Both the position numbers and the translations under genes were made by a program. The notes beneath the pieces were generated by a model that was not told where the DNA came from, searched no databases, and saw only the letters and a program-made list of their open reading frames with translations. A stretch of 63,887 nt of DNA from Gracilibacillus alcaliphilus (GTDB lineage: Bacteria > Bacillota > Bacilli > Bacillales > Amphibacillaceae), in assembly GCF_016909015.1 (NCBI RefSeq), contig NZ_JAFBFA010000032.1, positions 1 through 63,887 of the forward strand, read 5' to 3'. Below are positions 1 through 8,753 of the stretch, piece by piece (position 1 is the first letter of the stretch; every line of letters begins with the position of its first letter).

Positions 1-58
1 TGACACTCTCTATACTACCAAGGGGGATTCTTTTCTGTAAAATTGATTCTACGCTCAT
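1..58 (-). CDS. Possible start of next conjugation gene (partial)
   Basis: An ATG at 58 on the minus strand, preceded by a GAGGGG stretch, opens a frame that stays open to the window edge (19 codons, starting MSVESILQ). It lies 34 bp downstream of the CwlT-like gene. In Tn916 and ICEBs1 the next gene here is orf13/conB (TcpC-like channel protein), so this could be its start. The piece is too short to recognise by sequence and the ribosome site is very close to the ATG. Confidence 0.3.
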   Translation of the reverse strand, partial: MSVESILQKRIPLGSIESV

Positions 59-92
59 TTCCCCTCATATTTCTTCATTACAGGAATGCTTT

Positions 93-1118
93 CTATTGTT
101 TAATACGTCCAACTCCAATAAGATGCTTTTGCCAGTAGGCAGTAGTTAAATCTGCGTAACCAATCGGATCTCCCGCGTTATACATTTGATTGTCTCCAAG
201 GTAAATTCCAACATGGGTAACATACGTTCCAGAGTTATACGTTGAATGGAAAAACACTAAATCACCCGGTTTTGCTTCCGATAAAGGGATATGTTCTGTA
301 AAGTCATATTGTTGTTGTGCTGTTCTTGGCAAATTAATTCCTGCCTTTTGATAACTCCATTGTGTAAGTCCACTACAATCAAAAGAAGTGTTTGGGTTAT
401 CTCCACCAAATACATAAGGATAGCGTTCATATTTCAAGGCTTCCTCCATCACTAGTTGCACAATTTCACCATCAAACTGTGGAGAGTGAAAATATTGATT
501 AACCAAATCGACATAAAACATGTTGCCATACAGATATCGCCAACCACCATTCTTTTTTACCGCAATTGGGTTAGAATAAGTCGTTTTACTTCCACCTGAA
601 TGTTTTTTCGCAAAGCTTTGGGCTAAGTCAAAACTATATTTTTTTCCTCTTTGTGCAACATACTCAATGAAACCACCGCCATAGTTATAGGCTTGAATAA
701 CCGTATTTCCATCTACTCCATTAGATTCTGCGGATTGTATTAAATCTGCAAAGTATTTTACACCTTGTTTTATAGATGCATCTTCCGAATCTAACGTATT
801 TGGTGGTAATCCCATCGATTCGCTTGATTGCATCACATCAATTAATTTCCCACCACTTTCGACTTCCATAATTGCAAGTAATGTTGACACATATTCACTG
901 ACGCCATATTTTTTCGCATATTTTTCTATTGTTGAGCGATGGTTTAATACATTTGCTGACACAGAAACACTTCCACCGCTATCCATGTCAAAATCATTTC
1001 CTCCTGATGAATCATCTTCATTAGAAATGAAAAGTGCCACAAAGAATAATAAGCCAAAGAAGAGTAGAAAGCCTACTCCATACGTAATGAGCATTATTTT
1101 TAATCGCATGACCTTCAT
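93..1118 (-). CDS. Two-domain cell-wall hydrolase, CwlT/Tn916 Orf14-like
   Basis: A 341-residue protein of conjugative elements that opens peptidoglycan locally so the mating channel can cross the wall. Residues about 8-31 form one membrane anchor. A lysozyme-like domain follows (about 55-175), with a probable catalytic Glu in IMEVESGG. The C-terminal NlpC/P60 domain (about 215-341) has its Cys in FDCSGLTQW and His in THVGIYLG. The order lysozyme then NlpC/P60 is that of ICEBs1 CwlT and Tn916 Orf14. The start overlaps the upstream stop (ATGA) behind an AGGAGGG site, so it is co-translated with the VirB6-like gene. It appears intact. Confidence 0.9.
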   Translation of the reverse strand: MKVMRLKIMLITYGVGFLLFFGLLFFVALFISNEDDSSGGNDFDMDSGGSVSVSANVLNHRSTIEKYAKKYGVSEYVSTLLAIMEVESGGKLIDVMQSSESMGLPPNTLDSEDASIKQGVKYFADLIQSAESNGVDGNTVIQAYNYGGGFIEYVAQRGKKYSFDLAQSFAKKHSGGSKTTYSNPIAVKKNGGWRYLYGNMFYVDLVNQYFHSPQFDGEIVQLVMEEALKYERYPYVFGGDNPNTSFDCSGLTQWSYQKAGINLPRTAQQQYDFTEHIPLSEAKPGDLVFFHSTYNSGTYVTHVGIYLGDNQMYNAGDPIGYADLTTAYWQKHLIGVGRIKQ

Positions 1119-3244
1119 TGACGTTCCCTCCTATGTGTAGGCGCGGAGCGTTTCTGAAGCTTTCTTTTCTTTATTACTTTGATTGGGTTATCTTGTTGTT
1201 TCATCACTTTTCGTATATTTTGTTTACGTTCCATTTCAGGACGTTCTTTATAAACTGATACTTTTCTATTCAACTTCGACTGTTTGAATTGATCCTGCAC
1301 CCCACGGGTTAAATATTCTTGAGTATTTGTTGATGTCTTTCCTTGTTGTACAATTCTTGCTACAATCGGTTCACTTTGAGTAACAGGTCGTGTATGAGTA
1401 GCCTGATTACGAGAAGCTGCCCGCTTTTTATCTAATGACCGTCGTTTATCGGCTATCGTTTGACGATGTTTCACTGTGCGTTCCTTTGATGCCTTTTCTC
1501 TTTGTTCCTTCGCTTTGACAACACCTTCTTTAAAATCATGAACAGGCTTTTTCAACTGTTCTTTACCTTGCATGACCGCATATTTAGTATTCGTTGGTAA
1601 ATCAACCAATTGTTCTTTTCGGTGCTTGATATTTGCTCGAATCTGATTTTTTGCACCAAGTACCTTGCCCGTTACTTGACCAAACTTTTGACTTAATGAA
1701 GTTGGATTCTCCTGTTCGTTCGTCTTTTCTCTATTCTTTTTAGATGATGATGTAAGCCGTTGTAACGGACGAAGAGAGGATGAATTTCCTTTTGTTTTTT
1801 TAGATTGACCAACTAATGCACCAGCCGTCGCTCCAGCAGTTGCCCCTGCAAGTGTTCGCGTAATGTTACGTTGTAATCGGCGACCACCACGATTAAACAT
1901 GCGATAAGGCCGACGCATCATTTTACGGCCAACATTCTGTGAATCATTACTTTGTAAACTAAACATACTCATGATGTCACCGAGTTTCATGTAAATGCCT
2001 GCAAACGTCACGATCTGCAAAAAGGCAATTAAGAAAAATGGATAGCTTGTCGTTAAACTGTAAAGCATGGATGAAATACTAAAGGCTACTGTAATAATCA
2101 ACGTAATCCCAGCCCGAAGCATAATCACATTAAATAGTTTCATAATCGCTTGTTTTCCCATGTTTTCAAAGGTGGGTATCATGGAAAGTAGAAAACTAAT
2201 GGGTAGAAACATGGCGTAGATAATAAACAGAATTTGCGAGAAAATCATAATTCCTGATAGAAGAAACACAAAAATGGATATTCCAATATTAAACAGAAAC
2301 AAAAAGAAGACCATTCCCAAACGTGTGGTGGTCTTCGTAATCGTTAAGTTTTTATTTTCGTGATCTTCAATTTCTGCTTTGACAGCATCTTCACGATCTT
2401 TACCATTATTCGTATCAGGGTTGATAGAAACTAAGCTTTCAACACGTTCTTCGCCAATCGTTTCTTTATCCGAATCATCAAATTGTAATAGCATCCAAGG
2501 CTGCTCTACTTGTATGGAAAAGAGGTTATTCCGTATCATATCGACACTATCTTTTCCTTGGCTACTCGAATTCGGCATCAAGATTTTAGTACCTAAATCT
2601 AAACTTGCTTGACTAATATCTGCTGAAAAATCATTGATTTTAGCAATATACGTTGGGGCATAGGCAATAAAAGAAGCCGACAAAATAAACACGACTAAAA
2701 AGTTTAGGATTGCTCGAATCGCTTTCGTTGTTTCCCGTTTCATTAAGCCTGTATAAGCCACGTAAATTCCAATCACTAAAATGAAAAGAAGCAAGAAACC
2801 TACATAAAACCCCGAACTACTGAAACCACTTGCGGTAATCCCAGCTAATGTTTGCATGTTCTTCCCGATAGCGTCTGCCGTTTGTGAAATCAAATCGAGT
2901 GAATAAGCTTGTTGGATTAAATAGCCTGTTGCATTAGATAAATACAAGCTAATAATCCAGATGAAATTAGTAATCGTGTAGAGACCATACATGACCTGTT
3001 TTCCTATTCCATCGTTCCAGTTCCATGGCAGCCAATCCCAACCTGTGTCAACATAAAAATCGAGTTGGTAATGGTCAAGTGGGTATTTGGAATACAGATT
3101 GTCTTCCGATACCGTATCATCAACTAATCCAGCAGCTTGGGCAAATGTTCCAAGTAAAAGAAGACATAGAAAAACGGCAGTACCAATAAGTACCACCGTC
3201 AAGACAATCTTTTTCAGTTTTTGTTTATTCAAATTAATCGCCAC
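1115..3244 (-). CDS. VirB6-like conjugation membrane protein (Tn916 Orf15/ConG type)
   Basis: About 709 residues; the polytopic inner-membrane channel subunit of Gram-positive type IV secretion. I chose the GTG at 3244 because AGGAG lies just upstream and the start then overlaps the VirB4 stop by 11 bp; an in-frame ATG at 3334 would run 100 bp into virB4. A first membrane segment or signal (about residues 10-40) is followed by several hydrophobic helices up to about residue 430. The last 250 residues or so are strongly basic and low in hydrophobics, a cytoplasmic tail typical of this family. It sits between the VirB4 ATPase and CwlT genes, as in Tn916 and ICEBs1. Confidence 0.85.
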   Translation of the reverse strand: MAINLNKQKLKKIVLTVVLIGTAVFLCLLLLGTFAQAAGLVDDTVSEDNLYSKYPLDHYQLDFYVDTGWDWLPWNWNDGIGKQVMYGLYTITNFIWIISLYLSNATGYLIQQAYSLDLISQTADAIGKNMQTLAGITASGFSSSGFYVGFLLLFILVIGIYVAYTGLMKRETTKAIRAILNFLVVFILSASFIAYAPTYIAKINDFSADISQASLDLGTKILMPNSSSQGKDSVDMIRNNLFSIQVEQPWMLLQFDDSDKETIGEERVESLVSINPDTNNGKDREDAVKAEIEDHENKNLTITKTTTRLGMVFFLFLFNIGISIFVFLLSGIMIFSQILFIIYAMFLPISFLLSMIPTFENMGKQAIMKLFNVIMLRAGITLIITVAFSISSMLYSLTTSYPFFLIAFLQIVTFAGIYMKLGDIMSMFSLQSNDSQNVGRKMMRRPYRMFNRGGRRLQRNITRTLAGATAGATAGALVGQSKKTKGNSSSLRPLQRLTSSSKKNREKTNEQENPTSLSQKFGQVTGKVLGAKNQIRANIKHRKEQLVDLPTNTKYAVMQGKEQLKKPVHDFKEGVVKAKEQREKASKERTVKHRQTIADKRRSLDKKRAASRNQATHTRPVTQSEPIVARIVQQGKTSTNTQEYLTRGVQDQFKQSKLNRKVSVYKERPEMERKQNIRKVMKQQDNPIKVIKKRKLQKRSAPTHRRERQ

Positions 3245-5699
3245 CTTTCCTCTCCTGTGTCGGTGGACGCGTGTCAAAAGCATGGAATAAATCTTCAAAG
3301 ACAGGATGGACTTGAATAATTCCCACACGCCCATATAAGTCTTGAATTAAACATTGGCCGTTTTCCAGTTCCCGTAATCGCCTTTGATTCGATTCATCTT
3401 CCGCATCCACACCAAAGAATTGCAGGGTTTTCTTTATTTCTGTCATATCCCTGGAACGGAAAGCAAACTTGACGCCGATGTTATTTTTTAATTTTTCATC
3501 GGTTAAATCGTCGGCATTCTGGGTAACAAAGTAGACACCAGCATTCATTGCACGCCCTGCACGAACTAATTTATTTGAAAGTGTTTTTCCTTGTGCAACT
3601 TGTAGAAAGCTCCAAGCTTCGTCCAAATCAACAATTTTAAAAATGCTACGATCGGAATGTATAAAGTCTAATGCAAAAGTAGAAATGACAATCAGCATGG
3701 CGACACTTAATAATTCCATCGTTGTATATTCCTCAAAACTTGTTTCTGCGTCTGGTAACACTAAATCTGCCACTTGAATAATATTCAACTGTTTTTCTAA
3801 ACTAATCGAATTTTCCACAGTACCATCCGAAAAGAGAAGGTGGGCAAAGTCATAGTCGGTAAAACTTTCGATATGGTCAGCAATTGGACCAGCTAATGGA
3901 TTAGGATCACTTCTAAGTTCATGAATCACAAGAAGCAAACCACGTTCTTCCTGTTGACCAACAGCTCGAATCGCTCGTCGTAATACAGGGAATTTATCTC
4001 CATCCCGACTGGATATACCTGTGAGGAAAGTAAGAATATCAATCGCAAGACTTTCCGAGTCCTTTTTCTTTTTCATAATGACAAAAGGATCAAGTAATCC
4101 TTTGTTGGTATCGTCACTTGTTAAATTAACAATATTTATTTCGTGAGCAATTTCAGGTAACGTTTCTTTCCATTTCCCTCGTTCCGCCTTTGGATCAACA
4201 ATGAGGGCTTGACCACCAAAGAGAACCGCATAATAGACAAGTAGATTATTGGAAAAAGATTTACCTCCACCAAGTGAGCCTAAGAAAGCAGAAGCTAAGG
4301 CATTCGTGACCGAACCTTTGACGCCTTGACTAGCAAGGCTAGGGTTGAGATAGACATTTCTTCCCGTATCCAAGTTGTAGCCAAAATATATTCCTTCTGT
4401 TTCTCCTAGCATTTGTGTTGCACCAAACCCAAGGCCTGCCAAAAAGTCAGAGGTCACGTACTGGATATAATCATTCATATACCGCTTACTAGCAGGGATA
4501 AATTCACTGTGTAAACCGATTATATCTCCAAATGGACGAACAAGTTTTACATTCAAATCATCATAAAAATCTTTTACCTCATTACAACGCTGTTTGAGTT
4601 CATCCAAGTTAGGGGCAGATACTCGAATGACATAGCTTAACTTATACATTGATTCTTTACTTTGGTCGAGCACATCTTCTAGTTCATTGACCTGTTCCAG
4701 CGCGTCGATGACATTGCTACCTGTTTCGTTATCGGATTCCCAGGCATGGTTATCCAGGTCTTTGAGTTCCTTTTTCTTATTCCGAACGGTAGACAATGCT
4801 TTTTTATTCGTTACAATTTCTACGTTCATGGAAGTATCGATTGGAAAATCAAATTGTTGTTGTTGATAATAAAAGATTTCATCCGATGGAAACTCAAGAT
4901 CACCGACAATGGAATTAATCGTAAAGTAGGCCACATATGTTGTTTGTTCTTCCTGTTCGATTTTTAAATAGCGTTGGTTTTCCTCAATTAAACAACGGGA
5001 CGGTTTAATCAGATCATATCGTTTCACTAACGTTTCCCTTTTTAACTTCTTTAGGGGAAGAGCATAATCATACTCGTCATAAGCCATTCCAGTTTGGCCG
5101 TGAAGATGTTCAATTAGATAGCCAAAGTCATTTTTATCTAATGGGCGTACCTTAAAACGTCTCGAAATTTTGTTTTGTAATAACGATTCCATTTTAGAGA
5201 AACGTCTAATTTCATCATGAGGCATGGAAACAAAATCTCCCATCAGATGATGATTCACATCACGGACAAATGAAGATAGTGAATTTTTAATGTTTTTCCC
5301 CATTGATTTCATACTGACTTCTTCTTCATTCAGTAACAGCTTAAACCCAATAAAGAAACGATAATCTACTTGATGTTCACCAATCATGGAAACAAGGGCT
5401 TCCGTTTGGTCGTCAATCCGTTCATAAGCAACCTCTTGTAATCGCCCTGTGACTAAGTCTTTGCTTCGTTCTTGTACCGAGCGAATACTACTTGCGGTAC
5501 TAATCTGTAAAGCATGTATTTTCCCGTCTTGATTTTGTGCAATCAATTGACGGAAATGGTCATGAACCTGTATTTTCTCATCCTCCGATAAAAAGGAATA
5601 ATTATATGGCAACAGCTCATAATACGCAAAACATTCGCCGTCATGATTGAAAACAAGATTGTTTTCAAGATATTTAATCGGATAACGCATGGATTTCAC
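3234..5699 (-). CDS. VirB4-like conjugation ATPase (Tn916 Orf16/ConE type)
   Basis: An 821-residue ATPase that powers the mating channel at the cytoplasmic membrane face. Walker A is GSLGGGKS near residue 475 and Walker B is IVDLDEAW near residue 690, followed by a Q-N motif (FVTQNADD). The N-terminal half lacks recognisable motifs, as expected for the VirB4 N-domain. It overlaps the upstream TcpE gene by 26 bp and the downstream VirB6-like gene by 11 bp, so this is a tightly packed operon. Length and motif order fit an intact gene. Confidence 0.93.
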   Translation of the reverse strand: MKSMRYPIKYLENNLVFNHDGECFAYYELLPYNYSFLSEDEKIQVHDHFRQLIAQNQDGKIHALQISTASSIRSVQERSKDLVTGRLQEVAYERIDDQTEALVSMIGEHQVDYRFFIGFKLLLNEEEVSMKSMGKNIKNSLSSFVRDVNHHLMGDFVSMPHDEIRRFSKMESLLQNKISRRFKVRPLDKNDFGYLIEHLHGQTGMAYDEYDYALPLKKLKRETLVKRYDLIKPSRCLIEENQRYLKIEQEEQTTYVAYFTINSIVGDLEFPSDEIFYYQQQQFDFPIDTSMNVEIVTNKKALSTVRNKKKELKDLDNHAWESDNETGSNVIDALEQVNELEDVLDQSKESMYKLSYVIRVSAPNLDELKQRCNEVKDFYDDLNVKLVRPFGDIIGLHSEFIPASKRYMNDYIQYVTSDFLAGLGFGATQMLGETEGIYFGYNLDTGRNVYLNPSLASQGVKGSVTNALASAFLGSLGGGKSFSNNLLVYYAVLFGGQALIVDPKAERGKWKETLPEIAHEINIVNLTSDDTNKGLLDPFVIMKKKKDSESLAIDILTFLTGISSRDGDKFPVLRRAIRAVGQQEERGLLLVIHELRSDPNPLAGPIADHIESFTDYDFAHLLFSDGTVENSISLEKQLNIIQVADLVLPDAETSFEEYTTMELLSVAMLIVISTFALDFIHSDRSIFKIVDLDEAWSFLQVAQGKTLSNKLVRAGRAMNAGVYFVTQNADDLTDEKLKNNIGVKFAFRSRDMTEIKKTLQFFGVDAEDESNQRRLRELENGQCLIQDLYGRVGIIQVHPVFEDLFHAFDTRPPTQERKGGD

Positions 5700-6066
5700 T
5701 CCTAACAGCCGTTAAGCTTTCATTTACCTTTACATGTTGTAGTTTGATAGGTTTTCCTGCATACGTAACTTTAGGTCGAAACCAATAGGTCAATGCAGAC
5801 TTGAGAAAGCTGTACGGTTTTTTGCCATCAAATGTTTTCTGGCTCATAAACCATGTCAAACCAACTGGTATTCCGACATATTTTAATAATGCACCATTAA
5901 TCAAAGATAACGGGGGAAGATTTCCTAACAACATGACAACTAAGAGCGAAAGTACAAACCATGACATTTGATTGAATGTTACGGGAAAAGGTAAACGAAA
6001 ATCATTAATGGCATAAATCACTTTTTCGACTGACCAAATACGAGTATAACTTTTGAGTTTTTTCAT
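5674..6066 (-). CDS. TcpE-family conjugation protein (Tn916 Orf17-like)
   Basis: A 130-residue protein with two closely spaced hydrophobic helices (about residues 33-75) and the motif SYTRIWSVEKVIY near the N terminus. This matches the TcpE/Orf17 family, a small membrane component of the Gram-positive conjugation channel. AAAGGATG precedes the ATG. It is the first gene left of the operon: an IS3-family element ends 43 bp upstream, and the further upstream ICE genes (relaxase, FtsK-like coupling protein, ArdA) are not on the other side of the IS. Its native promoter is therefore missing or far away. Confidence 0.8.
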   Translation of the reverse strand: MKKLKSYTRIWSVEKVIYAINDFRLPFPVTFNQMSWFVLSLLVVMLLGNLPPLSLINGALLKYVGIPVGLTWFMSQKTFDGKKPYSFLKSALTYWFRPKVTYAGKPIKLQHVKVNESLTAVRSEIHALSD

Positions 6067-6178
6067 ATAAAATCATCCTTTCGTACATAGAAAAAGCAGC
6101 CTGTACGATGATATGCTCCCTTTATAGTAGACAGAGAAATAATAAAAATTCTCTCCTACTAGGAAGGGAGTATTTTTA

Positions 6179-6871
6179 ATGTCTAAAAGAATAACCAAAC
6201 ATACGCTGGAAGAACGTATGGAGATTGTACAAAAGGTGACGGAAGAAAAGAAACCGATTAGTGCTATCGCAAGAAAATATGAAATGTATGAAAATACGGT
6301 GAAAGAATGGGTTCGTAAATATAAAAGTAATGGGATAGATGGATTGAAGGAGTCAAGGAATTGGAAACAGTACCCAGAGGAATTAAAAAGACAGGCTGTA
6401 GCGTTCTATCTTGAACAAGAAAATAGCCTCAAGGTAACATGTGAACAATTTAATATTTCGTCCACTTCCGTTTTACGTCGTTGGATAAAGCTTTATACTA
6501 GTGGTAAAGCAATAAAATCCACTAGTAAAGGAAGCGTTAAAATGAGCGAAGGACGTAAAACCACATTCAAAGAACGGATAGAGATTGTCCAATATGCGAT
6601 TGCCAATGATTCCAATTATCATCAAGCAGCGGAGAAGTATAAAGTTTCCTATCAACAGGTTTATAGCTGGGTTCGTAAATATGAGAAAGATGGAGAGCAG
6701 GCTCTTCAGGACCGCCGCGGGAAGACATTAGAAACTAAGCCAAATCTAACGGAAGAAGAAAAATTAAAGCTTCGGATTAAGGAATTAGAACACCGTAATC
6801 AATATTTGGAGGCAGAAGCTGGTCTCTTAAAAAAGTTAGAGGAAATCGAAAGGAGAGGATCGAACGATTAA
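6179..6871 (+). CDS. IS3-family transposase OrfA (two-HTH type)
   Basis: A 230-residue OrfA with two similar helix-turn-helix units (about residues 1-60 and 120-180; compare LEERMEIVQKV with FKERIEIVQYA, and VKEWVRKYKSNG with VYSWVRKYEKDG). A leucine-rich coiled coil follows (LKLRIKELEHRNQYLEAE). It binds the IS ends. Most IS3 OrfAs are about 100 residues with one HTH; doubled versions occur in the IS150 group. The ATG follows an AAGGGAG site. The frame ends 36 bp past a slippery heptamer that fuses it to OrfB. Confidence 0.92.
   Translation: MSKRITKHTLEERMEIVQKVTEEKKPISAIARKYEMYENTVKEWVRKYKSNGIDGLKESRNWKQYPEELKRQAVAFYLEQENSLKVTCEQFNISSTSVLRRWIKLYTSGKAIKSTSKGSVKMSEGRKTTFKERIEIVQYAIANDSNYHQAAEKYKVSYQQVYSWVRKYEKDGEQALQDRRGKTLETKPNLTEEEKLKLRIKELEHRNQYLEAEAGLLKKLEEIERRGSND
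6829..6835 (+). other. Programmed -1 frameshift site A AAA AAG
   Basis: The heptamer A AAA AAG is in register with orfA codons TTA AAA AAG. Slipping back one base gives an uninterrupted frame into orfB, which has no good ribosome site of its own before its first ATG at 6958. This is the usual way IS3 elements make the OrfAB transposase. Confidence 0.8.
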
Positions 6872-7746
6872 GGAAACAAGTCCCGGCATTTGAAGCCATT
6901 CATGCCTATCATGAAGAAACAGGCACGCCGATTCAATTACTATGCGATATTTTAAAGGTGTCCCGCTCTGGATATTATAAGTGGCTGCATCACATACCAG
7001 GCGAACAAGAAGACGAAAATGCATGGCTAATCAAGAAAATCCAAATGATTTTTAAACAGTACGGAGGAATCTATGGCTATCGGCGAATCAGAATGGTGAT
7101 TGATCGCAAATACGGAAAACGATATAATCTGAAGCGCATTCGTCGTTTGATGATTTTATTAGGCTTAAAATCATTTATCCGTCGTTCGAATGGATATTCC
7201 ACCAAAACAAGCTACGTCAACATTGAGGAGAATATTTTGAACCGGGAATTTACGGCAGACAAGCCAAATCAGAAATGGGTAACGGATATCACACATTTAA
7301 AATACAGCCTGAGTCATAAAGCTTATTTAAGCGTCATTAAAGACCTTTATGATGGTTCGATTGTTGCCTATAAGGTTGGTTATTATAACGATAATGAGCT
7401 GGTTATGGAAACCATTAAAGCAGCACTGGAAGCAAATCCAGGTGCCACGCCTTTACTGCATAGTGATCGAGGTTCGCAATATACATCGAGGGAATATCGT
7501 TTGGTGACAACAAAAGCCGAGATTACACGCAGCATGTCCCGTGTTGGGAAATGTATTGATAATGCGCCTGTAGAAAGCTTTTTTGGCCATTTTAAAAGTG
7601 AATCTTATGATTTAAAACGATATAAGAGCTTTGAAGAATTAGTAGAGGATATTGATCGATATATCCAATTTTATAATGAAGAACGTTACCAGGAGAAATT
7701 AAACAGCCTGACACCGTTGGAATATCGGGACCAGGCTGTTGCATAG
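6835..7746 (+). CDS. IS3-family transposase OrfB (DDE integrase domain)
   Basis: About 303 residues as part of the OrfAB fusion. An HTH_21-like region (SRSGYYKW) is followed by the integrase catalytic core, with the DDE triad at WVTDITH, LLHSDRGSQYTS and DNAPVESFFGHFKSE. It ends with the conserved integrase tail (YNEERYQEKLNSLTPLEYR). No stop or frameshift is seen inside the catalytic region, so this copy could be active. Confidence 0.92.
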   Translation, partial: VRGNRKERIERLRKQVPAFEAIHAYHEETGTPIQLLCDILKVSRSGYYKWLHHIPGEQEDENAWLIKKIQMIFKQYGGIYGYRRIRMVIDRKYGKRYNLKRIRRLMILLGLKSFIRRSNGYSTKTSYVNIEENILNREFTADKPNQKWVTDITHLKYSLSHKAYLSVIKDLYDGSIVAYKVGYYNDNELVMETIKAALEANPGATPLLHSDRGSQYTSREYRLVTTKAEITRSMSRVGKCIDNAPVESFFGHFKSESYDLKRYKSFEELVEDIDRYIQFYNEERYQEKLNSLTPLEYRDQAVA

Positions 7747-7788
7747 AGTTTTTGTTTTTTTACTGTCTACTTGACGGGGCACAGTTCA

Positions 7789-8753
7789 GTTTGAGTCTCA
7801 TTGTTCTCTTTTTAATGTTTCCACCGTCCTGACAGCAACGCCTGCAGTTTCAGTAAAACGTTGGGGTTCCACTTATCTAAATCTTAATTTTTGTTACACA
7901 TCATTTGGTTTCATGCTTCTTCCAGACCCTCTCTGAATGATTGATGAACTATCATCGCTTTTTATTCTCAATACAAGCCTCTCGATAGAGTACATAATCA
8001 ACAAATTTCTCATATGAACGAGTCAAACAATCCGATGAAACGAATCGCACTTGTAGTTATTTGATGAGCAATTTTGATAAATTTAGGAAAGAATAGGATC
8101 CAAATAAGAAAACGTAGTGGTCAGATAACAGTTGTGTTGGACTGACTAAAAAAATCTTCTTATTTCTTGGCAATGGGAGAAATTACAATTTGCTGTTTTA
8201 AGATAAAGGTGGCTAAACCAAGTGTGTATAAATTCTATTCTGTCGAGAAAAAATAGGTTTGTCACCAACCTCGCGACAAAGTTAGTTTTCAAGTATCTTG
8301 AAGGTAATTTAACTGTGTCATATGATTTAAGAGAGGGGTACTGTCATAAGAAATAGGAAAACCCTGTTGCATTTAAAGACCTGACATGCAGCTTCTACAA
8401 GCATGATTTATTTCAAAAGACGCAGCAACCCTTGTTGTGTAAGTCTTTATAGCATACTACGTTTGTCACTCCAAGTAAGTAACAGCGGAAAAATGTTGTG
8501 ATTTCCTATTTTAACAGGAGGCTGCTTTACTAACAATATTAAGGTCTTGACAGTTTTTTGAAAAGCTTTTGCAATACCGTAGAGGGGTTTAAAGTGAGAC
8601 TATGATTATTTGGGCCTCACACTGATCATTAGCGGAATTTATCAGGGTGTTAATGTCTGATTCCTAAACTTATCCTTATGTTACTTGAAGCTTGATGGAC
8701 TCTTAGAGACGATTAACACCATGACAAAAACTATATGGAAAGGGAGAGAGATA
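7789..8753. other. Intergenic stretch upstream of mtlA
   Basis: About 965 bp with no convincing gene on either strand. A TTGACA box near 8552 and the AT-rich sequence up to mtlA could hold the MtlR-dependent promoter, but no clear -10 box fits at 17 bp. The part next to the IS shows no trace of the interrupted conjugative element. Confidence 0.5.

Larger units (their letters stand above)
6109..7788 (+). mobile_element. IS3-family insertion sequence (IS150-group-like), about 1.68 kb
   Basis: The ends form imperfect inverted repeats: left TGATATGCTCCC...GTAGACAG, and right (reverse complement) TGAACTGTGCCCC...GTAGACAG. Between them lie overlapping orfA and orfB with an A6G slippery site. No matching target duplication is visible (flanks CGA and GTT if the ends are right), so the flanks may have been rearranged after insertion. 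A second short inverted repeat (CTCCCTT and AAGGGAG) lies inside the left end, just before orfA. The first 94 bp differ at about seven positions from the second copy at 63794. Confidence 0.88.

Noticed and set aside
8552..8580. Possible cre (CcpA) site TGAAAAGCTTTTGCA before mtlA
   Set aside because: The centre reads GC instead of the consensus CG and the spacing is off, so I do not call it.
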